Assembly (NCBI GenBank): GCA_964578745.1
Contig: CAZODZ010000017.1
Location: 1 to 24,183, forward strand
DNA length: 24,183 nt
Origin: SKVJ01 sp964578745
GTDB lineage: Bacteria; Chloroflexota; Dehalococcoidia; GIF9; AB-539-J10
Reading direction: 5' to 3'
Shown here: positions 15,468 through 23,205 of the stretch, one piece after another
How the letters are laid out: the number at the start of each line of letters is the position of its first letter
Position numbering within the stretch: the first letter of the stretch is position 1
Made by a program: the position numbers and the translations under genes
Notes under the pieces: generated by a model
What the model was told of the DNA's origin: nothing
The model's database searches: none
What the model saw: only the letters and a program-made list of their open reading frames with translations

Positions 15468-16368
15468 CGAGGAACTGCCCCAGACGAGCCTGACATTTGC
15501 CGGCCTTCCCTCGCGCCCGGCGGACAGGGTCGCAGCGCGGTTCGTGGTCCTTCCCGTGCCGTACGAGGCAACCACCGAATGGCTCAGCGGCACGCGACAC
15601 GCACCGGCGAGCATCATTGAGAGTTCACGCCTGCTGGAACTCTACGACCACGAGCTCGACATCGACATATCAACTCTGGGGATTGCAACTGCCGACGAGT
15701 TGCCACCAGTCCTGTCGGGCCCGAAACAGATGGTCGCAGCAGTCAGTGGCGAAGTCGCATCCTGGCTCGACCGGGACAAGATCCCCGTGCTGCTTGGAGG
15801 AGAACACACGATCACCATAGGTGCAGTGGAGGCGGCAGCAGAGCGCTATCCCGATCTCACGGTGCTGCAGCTTGACGCACATGCCGACTTGCGTGATGAG
15901 TACATGAACGCCCGTTGGAGCCAGGCAACGGTGATGAGGCGCGTGCATGAGATATGTCCGTCAATCGCCCAAGTAGGCATCCGCAGCCTGTCGGCAGCGG
16001 AGCGACGATTCATACGCGAGAACGATATCCCAGTTGTTTTCTGGCCGCCACATGATGAGGCGTGGCGGAAATCGCTCGTCAAGACGTTGCACACGCACGT
16101 GTATGTGACTATCGATGCCGACGTCTTCGACCCGGCTGTACTCCCGTGGGTAGGCACACCGGAACCGGGTGGACCAGGTTGGTCGGACATTCTCGCGTTG
16201 CTGCGCGATGTCGCGCGAGAGCGCAATGTCGTCGGCTTCGATGTGGTGGAGTTTTCTCCCTACGGTTCTGGAGCAGCAACTTCGGCATACACACTTGCTA
16301 AACTCATCTACCGGTTCATCGGATACGCAGGTATAGCACCCAGACTGGAGGCCACCAGAGATGACTGA
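15457..16368 (+). CDS. speB: Agmatinase-like ureohydrolase
   Basis: This 303-residue protein is of the arginase/agmatinase family with the full dimanganese site: His117 (GGEHT), Asp140, His142 and Asp144 (LDAHAD), and Asp220 and Asp222 (TIDADVFDP). Agmatinase hydrolyses agmatine to putrescine and urea. With SpeD next door, the enzyme may act on agmatine or, as in thermophiles and archaea, on N1-aminopropylagmatine. The start at ATG 15457 overlaps speD by 11 bases and gives the usual N-terminal length; an earlier ATG in frame (15385) lies within speD and is less likely. The 3' end overlaps the next gene by 8 bases. No arginine decarboxylase or spermidine synthase is in the window. Confidence 0.9.
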   Translation: MAPDEELPQTSLTFAGLPSRPADRVAARFVVLPVPYEATTEWLSGTRHAPASIIESSRLLELYDHELDIDISTLGIATADELPPVLSGPKQMVAAVSGEVASWLDRDKIPVLLGGEHTITIGAVEAAAERYPDLTVLQLDAHADLRDEYMNARWSQATVMRRVHEICPSIAQVGIRSLSAAERRFIRENDIPVVFWPPHDEAWRKSLVKTLHTHVYVTIDADVFDPAVLPWVGTPEPGGPGWSDILALLRDVARERNVVGFDVVEFSPYGSGAATSAYTLAKLIYRFIGYAGIAPRLEATRDD

Positions 16369-17152
16369 CAGAAGCAAGCAGACGGTCGAATCAGCCGCCG
16401 TAGCGTACCTCGGCAGCCTGTCAGCCGAACGGCGCAGCAGGGACGAGGCCGCGATACAAAAGTTCGTCCGGTGGTGCGGGCGCCAGCGCCTTCTGCGGGA
16501 CATCTCGCCTCTCGACATAGATGGGTTCAGTAGCACAGCGACACCGGTGGAGGGAGCTGCGTTGCGCGGCTTTCTGAGCGACGCGTACAAGAAGCGGATA
16601 ATCCCCCGCGGACTCGCATCTCACGTGAAAGTGAAGAAGGAGTCCACTGGCCCCACGAGAGCCGGCGCAAGCAACGAAGAGCCGATTCATGTGACAGCCG
16701 AGGGGTTGGAGAGTCTGAAGTCCGAACTCGAGGAGTTACGCAAAGAGCGTGTCACAGTAACCGAGCAGATGCGCAAGGCAGCCGCCGACAAGGACTTCAG
16801 GGAGAATGCTCCGCTTCAGGCCGCGCGCGAGCAGAAATCGCATATCGAAGGCAGGATCCAGGAGATAGAGGCAACGCTCGCACGCGCCACGGTGGCAGAA
16901 AAGAAGACACGGTGCAGCACTGTGGGTCTTCACGACAGTGTGCGGCTGATCGACCTCTCCACCGGCACGGCAGTGGAGTACAAGCTTGTAGACTCGCGAG
17001 AGGCAAATCCGGCCAAGGGGCGAATCTCCACAGCCTCACCCATTGGCCACGCCCTTCTCGGCAGGCAGCCTGGTGAGGAGTTCGAGTTCAGCGCCCCCGC
17101 CGGTACATTCAGGTACCGCGTAGAGCGGATAGAACAGGAGCAATCCAACTGA
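16361..17152 (+). CDS. GreA/GreB-family elongation factor with N-terminal recombinase-like domain
   Basis: This 263-residue protein has two parts. Residues 108-263 are a complete Gre factor: VTAEGLESLKSELEELRKER opens the coiled coil, DKDFREN (143-149) is the acidic tip with Asp145 and Glu148 in the positions of GreA Asp41 and Glu44, and 185-263 is the FKBP-like C-terminal domain (SPIGHALLGRQPGEEFE). Gre factors enter the RNA polymerase secondary channel and promote cleavage of backtracked RNA. Residues 1-92 are extra: they look like the SAM-like core-binding domain of tyrosine recombinases (YLGSLSAERRSRDEAAIQKF, DISPLDI, LRGFLSD), without any catalytic domain. A Ser/Gly-rich linker (93-107) joins them. 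The gene overlaps speB by 8 bases, so it is translationally linked to the polyamine genes. Confidence 0.85.
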   Translation: MTDRSKQTVESAAVAYLGSLSAERRSRDEAAIQKFVRWCGRQRLLRDISPLDIDGFSSTATPVEGAALRGFLSDAYKKRIIPRGLASHVKVKKESTGPTRAGASNEEPIHVTAEGLESLKSELEELRKERVTVTEQMRKAAADKDFRENAPLQAAREQKSHIEGRIQEIEATLARATVAEKKTRCSTVGLHDSVRLIDLSTGTAVEYKLVDSREANPAKGRISTASPIGHALLGRQPGEEFEFSAPAGTFRYRVERIEQEQSN

Positions 17153-17162
17153 CAGCCAGCCG

Positions 17163-17175
17163 AACCGTGCCGGTT
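17163..17175 (+). terminator. Weak hairpin after the Gre-factor gene
   Basis: AACCG (17163-17167) pairs with CGGTT (17171-17175) around TGC, ten bases after the stop codon of the thiC-speD-speB-gre group. There is no T-run, so termination here is only a possibility. Confidence 0.2.
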
Positions 17176-17253
17176 GTCCGATCACTCCCTGCTGCTTGCC
17201 CGACGAGTACAACACGTTGCTCGAGAGAACAATCCGTGAGCGAAAGTAACAGG

Positions 17254-17870
17254 ATGTCGAGGGCAGGCCTGTGGTCCTCTTTACACCCGCAGGAACACTT
17301 CTACTGTTGTGCACAATTCCCAGCTGCAGCCTTGCAGGTCAGCTTCACCACGGCGTCACCCAGCGAAGCCACGATGGCCAGTGGGCACAGGCACGGAGGG
17401 GCATCCGGTCAGCCCTGCAGGCGAACTCGACTTCGATACCACTAAGATATCCTGCTCAGTGAAGCTCTCGAACGCTCCATCCGACACGGAGGTCGTGTCC
17501 GAGTGAGTCTATGTCCAAGGCGAGCCGGCAGGAGTCAGCAATCAAGTAATCGACACCTACTCCATCGTCACGGATGGCACACGCTATCTCAGATTCTCGA
17601 TAGAGCGACCCGACGGCGGACGGCCCGCGGGAGAGTACGAAGTGGTGCTGTACATTGGTGGTGAACGGAGGCTCGTACCGCCTTTCTCGGTGGCCGCCGC
17701 CGCAACAAAAAAGACCGCCCTATCGAGCCGACCACGTCGTTTCAGGCAGGTATCGCACGGGTGTACGTCACGTTTCACGCACGCCCGGAAGTCCCTCCCT
17801 GCACTGTACTGCTGGCCCAACCGGGAACACTTCCACTATCCGGCTGGCGTCACTCAACCAACCTGCTAAG
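17254..17870 (+). pseudogene. Degraded extracellular lipoprotein gene with several lesions
   Basis: Protein-like sequence continues across all three plus frames. A hydrophobic signal-like stretch (TLLLLCTIPSCSLAG) begins near 17271. ALQVSFTTASPSEATMASG follows in another frame (about 17326-17390). The frame shifts again to SPAGELDFDTTK and KLSNAPSDTEVVSE, ended by TGA at 17504-17506. The same frame then continues past the stop as VYVQGE, DTYSIVTDGTRYLRFSIERP and AGEYEVVLYIGGERRL to about 17697. After a GCC repeat and an A-run (17695-17712) the frame shifts to PIEPTTSFQAGIARVYVTF and VPPCTVLLAQ. The TGA sits where I recall a conserved Trp (TGG). The blocks resemble two copies of an Ig-like lipoprotein domain seen in anaerobic Chloroflexota; that family match is from memory. 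Confidence 0.68.
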
Positions 17871-18096
17871 CCAGGGTGACGAAAACCGCTGCGAGTCACA
17901 ACGCCCCCGCTTCGAGGCTGTAGATGCACGATGACAGGGTCAAAAGCAGGCACATCAGCAAGGCTCCGGTCATAGCGTGGATATCTCTACCCATCCCGCC
18001 GGCATTGATTCAGTGGCATACTTCACATGTTCTTTGGGTCGTGTGCAGCGTGTACACGCGAGCGCACGGCAAGTGTGAAGGCTTGAAGGAGGGAAG
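17871..18096. other. Leader region of the 18097 gene
   Basis: No further gene is seen here. The region holds the dyad at 18041-18067 and the Shine-Dalgarno AGGAGGG a few bases before the ATG at 18097. CATACT at 18017 with TG upstream is a weak extended -10 candidate without a -35. Confidence 0.4.
18041..18067. promoter_or_regulatory. Perfect 12-bp palindrome inside a longer dyad
   Basis: GCGTGTACACGC (18048-18059) is a perfect palindrome. The flanks GTGTGC (18041-18046) and GCGCAC (18062-18067) also pair, with one G-U, across a small internal loop. The centre lies about 43 bases before the ATG at 18097. This is a good place for a dimeric repressor, and the same sequence could fold as a hairpin in the leader. 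Confidence 0.42.
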
Positions 18097-19317
18097 ATGG
18101 CTGACGCCAGCACGAAAGTGGCAATAGCCGGACACGCCGGAATCGGACACACGCACTGTCCCGGAGGACTGATACAGGACGATTCGGCCGGCTTCGCCGT
18201 GGTCGCCGCAATCGTCGGGGAGGTCCTCGAAGCAGATACGCATGTCGCGACAGTTGAGGTCAGCCCCGACAGCAACACCATCCGGGTGACGACAGCAGGT
18301 GGCGGCGTGGGGGAGGCCTCGCCTCGCCGGGGTATAACACCAAGCGAGGCAAGGCTCATACAGAATGTCACTGGTGGCGATGCGCTGCTGTGCCAGGCAG
18401 TAGCGATAGAGACGCTGGGTCGCATGTACGGGCAGGGTGTACTCGAGACTCCAGCTGCACTCGAAGCCGCACTCGCCAACTCGGTCATAGACACGTTCCA
18501 CAAGAAGGCACCCGAGAGGTTCTACATCACGAAGGAAGACTTGCCAACAAACAGCGGGCTCATCGGCGGCATGCTGGCGGACCTCGGCGGCGTGCGTGCA
18601 GCAGTACTGGCAACAGTGAATGAATCGACTGGCGGGCTCGGGCCGAACGAAGACCTGGAGGGCAATGTCGCACTCGGCTCCAAGCGTGCGCTCATGGAGA
18701 AGCTGGGGATGCTGAAGTGCCCGACCATCGTCGTTGAAGGCAAAGCATACGTCCCCGCTCTCTGCGACGGCCTCAAGCAGACGACATTCCTCGTCCGATT
18801 CCACAAGGACGTCGACAACGTCGTGGTGGCCAAGGCGCTTTACGAGGCGGCGAATGACCTCGGATACCCGGTAGTCATCGTCGATGACGCCTTCCCGCGG
18901 AACAAGGGCGCCTTGCGGCGACGGACAATCGAGGTTGCAGAGAAAATCAGCCGGGCCGCAGAGCGGCTCGAGAAAGCGGAGAAAGGTACAGAGAAGGTGC
19001 TGGCCGTTGCAGAACTGGCAAGGCTGGTGAGCGAGGAAGCCGGCGGGGTGAGCTTCATGACGGATGCGCTGTTCGATGTCGTGCGACAGACAGGATTGAT
19101 TCCAGGGACATCGGCCGTCCTGTCAATGCTGGTCACACGTGAGTACCTGGACCACTGGAAGATCCCCGTGGTTGAAGCGGACGACATCGAGTCAATGAAG
19201 CATATCGTCCATGGTGCGATTCCGAGGATAGCAGCGCACATCGACGAGGCTGATGCCGTGCTTGAAAGGCTCTACGAGGACACCGCTCCGCTGGAGTCGT
19301 TCGTCCGGCCAGTGTGA
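18097..19317 (+). CDS. Unrecognised 406-residue cytosolic protein
   Basis: I do not recognise this family. The start is well supported by AGGAGGG upstream, and codon pattern and protein composition look genuinely coding. The N-terminus has GHAGIGHTHCPGGLIQDDS (12-30) with His13, His18, His20 and Cys21 close together, which could be a metal or thiol site, and a glycine-rich run TTAGGGVGEASPRRG (about 68-82). The centre has LPTNSGLIGGMLADLGG and NESTGGLGPNEDLEGNV, ordered loops typical of an enzyme active site. FPRNKGALRR and a charged helical stretch (about 285-310) follow. There is no signal peptide or membrane segment. Neighbours give no pathway. It resembles a metabolic enzyme, perhaps a hydrolase, but no function should be assigned. 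Confidence 0.85.
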   Translation: MADASTKVAIAGHAGIGHTHCPGGLIQDDSAGFAVVAAIVGEVLEADTHVATVEVSPDSNTIRVTTAGGGVGEASPRRGITPSEARLIQNVTGGDALLCQAVAIETLGRMYGQGVLETPAALEAALANSVIDTFHKKAPERFYITKEDLPTNSGLIGGMLADLGGVRAAVLATVNESTGGLGPNEDLEGNVALGSKRALMEKLGMLKCPTIVVEGKAYVPALCDGLKQTTFLVRFHKDVDNVVVAKALYEAANDLGYPVVIVDDAFPRNKGALRRRTIEVAEKISRAAERLEKAEKGTEKVLAVAELARLVSEEAGGVSFMTDALFDVVRQTGLIPGTSAVLSMLVTREYLDHWKIPVVEADDIESMKHIVHGAIPRIAAHIDEADAVLERLYEDTAPLESFVRPV

Positions 19318-19499
19318 CCAGCCCGGGCCCATCCACGTACAAGGGCCATGGCCAACAAGCACATACGCAGACCGACAAAGATCTACTCAGCTACAAGAAC
19401 CACCACTCCCCAGCGGAGCGCGTTCCCCTGAGCAGACCAGCCGCGATGAACAGCACGGCGAAGTAACGGGCCCCCTGTCCAGAGGCGCCACGCATCGCA

Positions 19500-19516
19500 C
19501 CGGCTGTTGCAGCCGG
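19500..19516 (+). terminator. Hairpin between the 18097 gene and the lipoprotein gene
   Basis: CCGGCTG (19500-19506) pairs perfectly with CAGCCGG (19510-19516) around a TTG triloop. It lies 183 bases after the upstream stop and 64 bases before the lipoprotein ATG, with no T-run. It could be a Rho-independent-like stop, a leader structure or an operator. Confidence 0.3.
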
Positions 19517-19579
19517 CAGTGATGAGCGCTATGCTGGCAACATGGTGGAAGGCCCATCGGACAGGTCTGGGGGTTGCAG

Positions 19580-20677
19580 ATGAAACAGGTGCTGTTGCCA
19601 GTTGCCATACTCGTGATATTCACAGGATGCTCATACGTCACCACCCCATCGAACCACCCACCGGAAGCGTTCATCAACTCCATTTCGCCGGCGGAGGCCA
19701 CCGCGGGAGAGACAGTCGCCTTCGAAGGTGAGGGTGCCGACAGTGACGGCGACATCGTGGGCTACCAGTGGCATTCCAGCCTGGATGGTGACCTCAGCCA
19801 GTTGCCCTCGTTTGAGACGAACACCCTCTCGATTGGTGAACATACCATCTCATTCTCGGTACAGGACAACAACGGCGCGTGGTCTGCCGAAGTGTATGAC
19901 GCGGTAACCGTGGTGCCACCGCCGGTGACAGTGGTGCAGTTCGAAGCATCGCCAGCAATAATCGAGTTGGGTGACAGTGCCACGCTGTCATGGAACGTCT
20001 CTAATGCAACGTCGGTGAGCATCAACCAGGGCATCGGCACAGCGCCCACGGTTGGGTCGGTCACAGTGGATCCGAGGGTTACAACGACATACACGCTCGA
20101 GGCAACCGGCGCGAGCTCGACCGCCACTGCCATAGCGACAATCACCGTGAAGCAGGGGCGCATGTCCATCACCCTGACGGCCGACAGCGAGGAGAGTGGC
20201 TATGTCCGTCGCAGCGGCGACTACCGGACAGTAGGCATATATGTCGGCGACGACAATGCCAACAGGGGCATCCAGGGATTCCTCACATTCGACATCTCGG
20301 ACATCCCTGGCGATGCAGTGATAGAACGGGTCATCATCGACCTGTCCAGCTACGACATACCCTACCAACCACCCCTCCCGGACCTCGGATGCCTCGGCGC
20401 GTACATCCATGAATACAGCTCGCTCTATGGACAGTACCAGGAAGGGGACCTGCCCCCACCAGTCGAGGAATGGTGCGATTTCGCGGACATCGATACGCCT
20501 GGTGATTCCCCCGGGCTCGCAGATGCGCTCCAGGACAATGTCGGACAGGGCAAGTTCCAGCTTCGCCTGCAGTTCCCGGGTATGGCAACGGATGGCGACG
20601 AGACAAGAGACCTGTTGCACTGGTCACGCGAACATCTGCCGACGATCACCGTCGAATACTACTCCGGCAGGGCATAG
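19580..20677 (+). CDS. Lipoprotein with PKD-like, Ig-like and DNRLRE-like domains
   Basis: This 365-residue protein begins with a signal peptide whose lipobox is IFTGC (lipid Cys17). Residues 27-112 form a PKD-like domain: NHPPEAFI, then DSDGDIVGYQW (55-65) and IGEHTISFSVQDNNG. Residues 117-190 form an Ig-like repeat (ASPAIIELGDSATLSWNVSN, TTTYTLEATG). Residues 194-365 are beta-rich, and the run RGIQGFLTFDISDIPGDAV resembles the DNRLRE class of domains that sit at the end of large secreted proteins. It is probably anchored outside the membrane and has no catalytic motif that I can see. ATG 19580 is preferred to TTG 19574; GGGGG lies nearby. The role may be adhesion, polymer binding or envelope structure. 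Confidence 0.82.
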   Translation: MKQVLLPVAILVIFTGCSYVTTPSNHPPEAFINSISPAEATAGETVAFEGEGADSDGDIVGYQWHSSLDGDLSQLPSFETNTLSIGEHTISFSVQDNNGAWSAEVYDAVTVVPPPVTVVQFEASPAIIELGDSATLSWNVSNATSVSINQGIGTAPTVGSVTVDPRVTTTYTLEATGASSTATAIATITVKQGRMSITLTADSEESGYVRRSGDYRTVGIYVGDDNANRGIQGFLTFDISDIPGDAVIERVIIDLSSYDIPYQPPLPDLGCLGAYIHEYSSLYGQYQEGDLPPPVEEWCDFADIDTPGDSPGLADALQDNVGQGKFQLRLQFPGMATDGDETRDLLHWSREHLPTITVEYYSGRA

Positions 20678-20991
20678 AAGCAGCCGGGCAAAGAGAGTAC
20701 CGGCTTTCTTCTACGAGGCCGTTGCCAACGCCAAGCATGTGCTCAGTTGCGATGCAGTTGCGCCCTGTCTCTACCAGGGCCATGAAGCAACACTCCATCC
20801 AATGCCGGTATCTCCATGGCCGGAGTAGGCCCCTCCATATAGCTCACAACCAAGTACAACCGTACCGGTATGTCCGCGAAGAAAAGGAGCATGTATTGAC
20901 GCCCCGAATGCCGTCTGCTTTGATAGAAACGCCGATGCCCACCGTGGGACAGCCGGCGGGGTGTTGCATGTGAAAGAGGAGGTGACTGACA
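20678..20991. other. Intergenic region without a recognised gene
   Basis: Neither strand of this 314-base stretch has a protein-like frame. The only clear signal is the strong Shine-Dalgarno GAGGAGGTGA (20977-20986) that serves the small gene starting at 20992. Confidence 0.4.
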
Positions 20992-21120
20992 GTGCCAGGC
21001 ATACACATTTCTCCAGTGCTTGCAATCATCGCTGGAATACTGGTCCTGCTGATGCCCAATCTGCTGCGATGGATCGTGGGCATCTTTCTCATCGTATGGG
21101 GAGTTATCCAGCTGCTGTAA
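20992..21120 (+). CDS. DUF3096 small membrane protein
   Basis: A GTG start at 20992, preceded at ideal distance by GAGGAGGTGA, opens a 42-residue frame ending in TAA. It begins MPGIHISPVLAIIAGILVLL, has the turn MPNLLRW, and ends with a second hydrophobic stretch up to IQLL. This is the two-helix hairpin of the DUF3096 family: IHISP, then a helix, then (I/M)P-x-LL, then a helix. The role of the family is unknown. The second helix holds few charges, so a membrane-embedded protein is very likely. It stands alone, with no obvious operon partner. Confidence 0.85.
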   Translation: MPGIHISPVLAIIAGILVLLMPNLLRWIVGIFLIVWGVIQLL

Positions 21121-21272
21121 ACTGACGGGAGCCAATCAGTCCGCACGCCGATAATGGTCTCCAGCCGCCCCGGGGCTGTGTATGGGACCACAGGAAGAGG
21201 GGGCCGTGTCTGTGTCACTCACACGAAACGGTCATGTCCACAGTCTTGTGACGTGCCGTTCCCGCGCAGCGG
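21121..21272. other. Convergent intergenic region with short repeats
   Basis: It lies between the DUF3096 stop and the glycosyltransferase stop. CAGCC (21162-21166) pairs with GGCTG (21174-21178), a small GC hairpin that could serve as a terminator for either side. CGGTCATGTC followed by a CACAG-type run occurs twice, at 21229 and 21270, the second overlapping the end of the glycosyltransferase gene. Confidence 0.3.
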
Positions 21273-22424
21273 TCATGTCACAGCCATGTTTCCTCCATAG
21301 CTGCGACGCTTCCAGTGCACCTGGCGTCCTGCAAGCCTCAGCGCCGTGCCATAGAGCATTGCCAGCAGGAAGAACACGATCCCGAGCGGCGTGAGAAGGG
21401 AGCACACTGCAGGCTCACCAAGAGCACGGTCACACGCGAAGCGGGCCAGCAATATGATGCCAACCTGCACAAGGGCAAGGACGAGCACTTGCATGCCATG
21501 TTGCTGCAGGAGAAAGAGCGCCACAGCAGTCGAGATGAACGGGCTGGAGAAGCCGATCACCAGACACAGGCCGGCTACCAATGTAGCCACCGGAGACAGG
21601 GCCGAGAAAGAGTAACCCCACTTCACAAAGCCTTCCCACAGTGACGCGTGGTCGCGGTACATTCTGCAAGACACGATTGAAGACAGGTTGAGCATCACCT
21701 GGCGCCCTCGTTTCTTCCTCACTTCAAGACCAAGGAACACGTCCTCCATGATCCGCGCCTTGACTGACTCGTGACCGCCAATGCGTTCGTACTCGGAACG
21801 GGGAAAGAGGAGAAATTGCCCATTCGTGAACGAGAACGGCCGCCACTCACGCAGTCGTACAACCTGTGGTGGCAGGGCCACCAGCAGCAAGAAGAACACA
21901 ACTGGTATGCTCGCCTTCTCAAGCAGCGTGCCGACAACCTGCCGCGGGTAACCTGAGACAAGGCTCGCTTTCGAGTGCTGTGCAATCGGCAGCACTGTCC
22001 TGAGCATCTGCGGTGCGTGCGTTGTGTCCGCATCGGTAAACAGCAGGTAGTCACCCCTTGCCACGCGCGAGAGCTGCCAGCAGGCATGGGGCTTGCCTGC
22101 CCATCCTTCCGGTAAAGGAGCTCCTCGCAGCAGTCGCACGCGGTCGTCCCGGGCGGCAATGGCAGCGACTATGTCAGCGGTGCCATCGGTCGACTCGTCA
22201 TCAAGCACGAGCACCTCGAAACTGGGATAGTCCTGCGCACGCAACGAGTTGACGCAGTCAGCGATGTTGGCTGCTTCGTTGCGCGCAGGCACAAGAATGG
22301 ACACGAGTGGTGTGCCCACCAGCGCAGGTATCTTCGCTGCCGGCAGGCGGATCGCCCGCAGACTGACAGCCATGTTGGTAGTAAAGACAGCAATGACAGC
22401 GAGGACGATGAGCTGGTAGATCAC
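21273..22424 (-). CDS. Membrane-anchored family-2 glycosyltransferase
   Basis: This 383-residue protein has an N-terminal membrane segment (1-20) and a GT-A catalytic domain: VSILVPARNEAANI (41-54), DDESTDGTAD (75-84), and the metal-binding D-x-D as FTDADTTH (129-136). GHESVKARIMEDVFLG carries the ED of the acceptor/base motif. Further hydrophobic segments lie at about 173-188, 278-306, 312-330 and 341-364. This layout matches processive or lipid-linked GT2 enzymes of the HpnB/CrtQ type, which glycosylate polyprenyl, hopanoid, carotenoid or other lipids. The start is GTG 22424; no clear Shine-Dalgarno is seen. It begins 24 bases after the PlsY-like gene ends, so both are probably one transcript. 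The donor and acceptor are not known. Confidence 0.85.
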   Translation of the reverse strand: MIYQLIVLAVIAVFTTNMAVSLRAIRLPAAKIPALVGTPLVSILVPARNEAANIADCVNSLRAQDYPSFEVLVLDDESTDGTADIVAAIAARDDRVRLLRGAPLPEGWAGKPHACWQLSRVARGDYLLFTDADTTHAPQMLRTVLPIAQHSKASLVSGYPRQVVGTLLEKASIPVVFFLLLVALPPQVVRLREWRPFSFTNGQFLLFPRSEYERIGGHESVKARIMEDVFLGLEVRKKRGRQVMLNLSSIVSCRMYRDHASLWEGFVKWGYSFSALSPVATLVAGLCLVIGFSSPFISTAVALFLLQQHGMQVLVLALVQVGIILLARFACDRALGEPAVCSLLTPLGIVFFLLAMLYGTALRLAGRQVHWKRRSYGGNMAVT

Positions 22425-22448
22425 TTCAGCAACCCGAGATGTCGACTC

Positions 22449-23075
22449 TCACGCATCGCCGTGCACCGCGCGCAGCCACCGGGCTGGTCGATTGATGATA
22501 CCCGGACCATGATGCAGGTCCCCACGGTGTCTCCAGGCGAGCAGCAAGAGCAGTCCCGCCATGAACCAGACCTGTGCAAGGCTTCGCGCAATCGCGACAA
22601 GGTATGTCAGAGTCCCTGCGGCGCTGAACATGACTATCCAGGCAGCCCGGTCCAGAAACAGGAACCCAACGGTCATCAGGAGTATGGCCACAAGGAATAT
22701 GTCATGGTCGGGAACGGCCAGCAGCACTCCTCCGCTGACAGCCAGGGACTTGCCGCCGCGGAAACCCAGGAACGGCGTAAACGCACTACCCAGGATGGCG
22801 CACATTCCAATCAGCAGCACCGATTGCTCCGGCAGACCATAGACACGATGGGCCAGGACCACGAAAGGAGCGCCTTTGGCCATGTCAAGCACCACGGCAA
22901 GCCCACCGACGAACCGACCTCCAGCCCGGAACACGTTGGTCGCTCCGGGGTTCCCGTCGCCATATTGCCTGATGTCCCGCTGCAGGACCCATCGACCCAG
23001 CCACAACGAAAAGGGACATGCCCCAAGGGAGAAAGCCAGCACTGCCAGAGCGAACGTCACGATCAGCATGTTCAC
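22449..23075 (-). CDS. PlsY-like glycerol-3-phosphate acyltransferase, divergent
   Basis: This 208-residue membrane protein belongs to the PlsY family, which transfers an acyl group from acyl-phosphate to glycerol-3-phosphate. GACPFSLWLGRW (18-29), GDGNPGATNVFRAGG (39-53) and FLGFRGGKSLAVSGG (102-116) are the family motifs. Two positions differ from the usual pattern as I remember it: the His of G-H-x-F-P is Ser97 (LGSAFTPF), and the G-x-A-T after GGK is SLAV. The C-terminal RH-x-N-I-K-R is RHRGDLHH. It may be a paralogue with a different acceptor. GTG 23075 or ATG 23069 could be the start; GGAG lies before both. The neighbouring glycosyltransferase suggests glycolipid synthesis. Confidence 0.83.
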   Translation of the reverse strand: MNMLIVTFALAVLAFSLGACPFSLWLGRWVLQRDIRQYGDGNPGATNVFRAGGRFVGGLAVVLDMAKGAPFVVLAHRVYGLPEQSVLLIGMCAILGSAFTPFLGFRGGKSLAVSGGVLLAVPDHDIFLVAILLMTVGFLFLDRAAWIVMFSAAGTLTYLVAIARSLAQVWFMAGLLLLLAWRHRGDLHHGPGIINRPARWLRAVHGDA

Positions 23076-23205
23076 CTCTCTCCTGCACTCTGCGTTGAGT
23101 CAGATGGTTCTCCGGCGCCTGCCACGCCCACCCCGATGCACGAACACGCCGACACCTGACATCCCAAGGAGGCGGCGGGATGTCTTCCGCCATACACGCT
23201 GAACC

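Noticed and set aside
16361..16636. Separate integrase fragment before a normal greA
   Set aside because: The frame is continuous into the Gre part, with one Shine-Dalgarno and no second strong start at the Gre domain; a fusion is the better reading.
21229..21283. Short direct repeat CGGTCATGTC...CACAG
   Set aside because: Only two copies of about 10 bases, one within the end of a gene; chance is likely.
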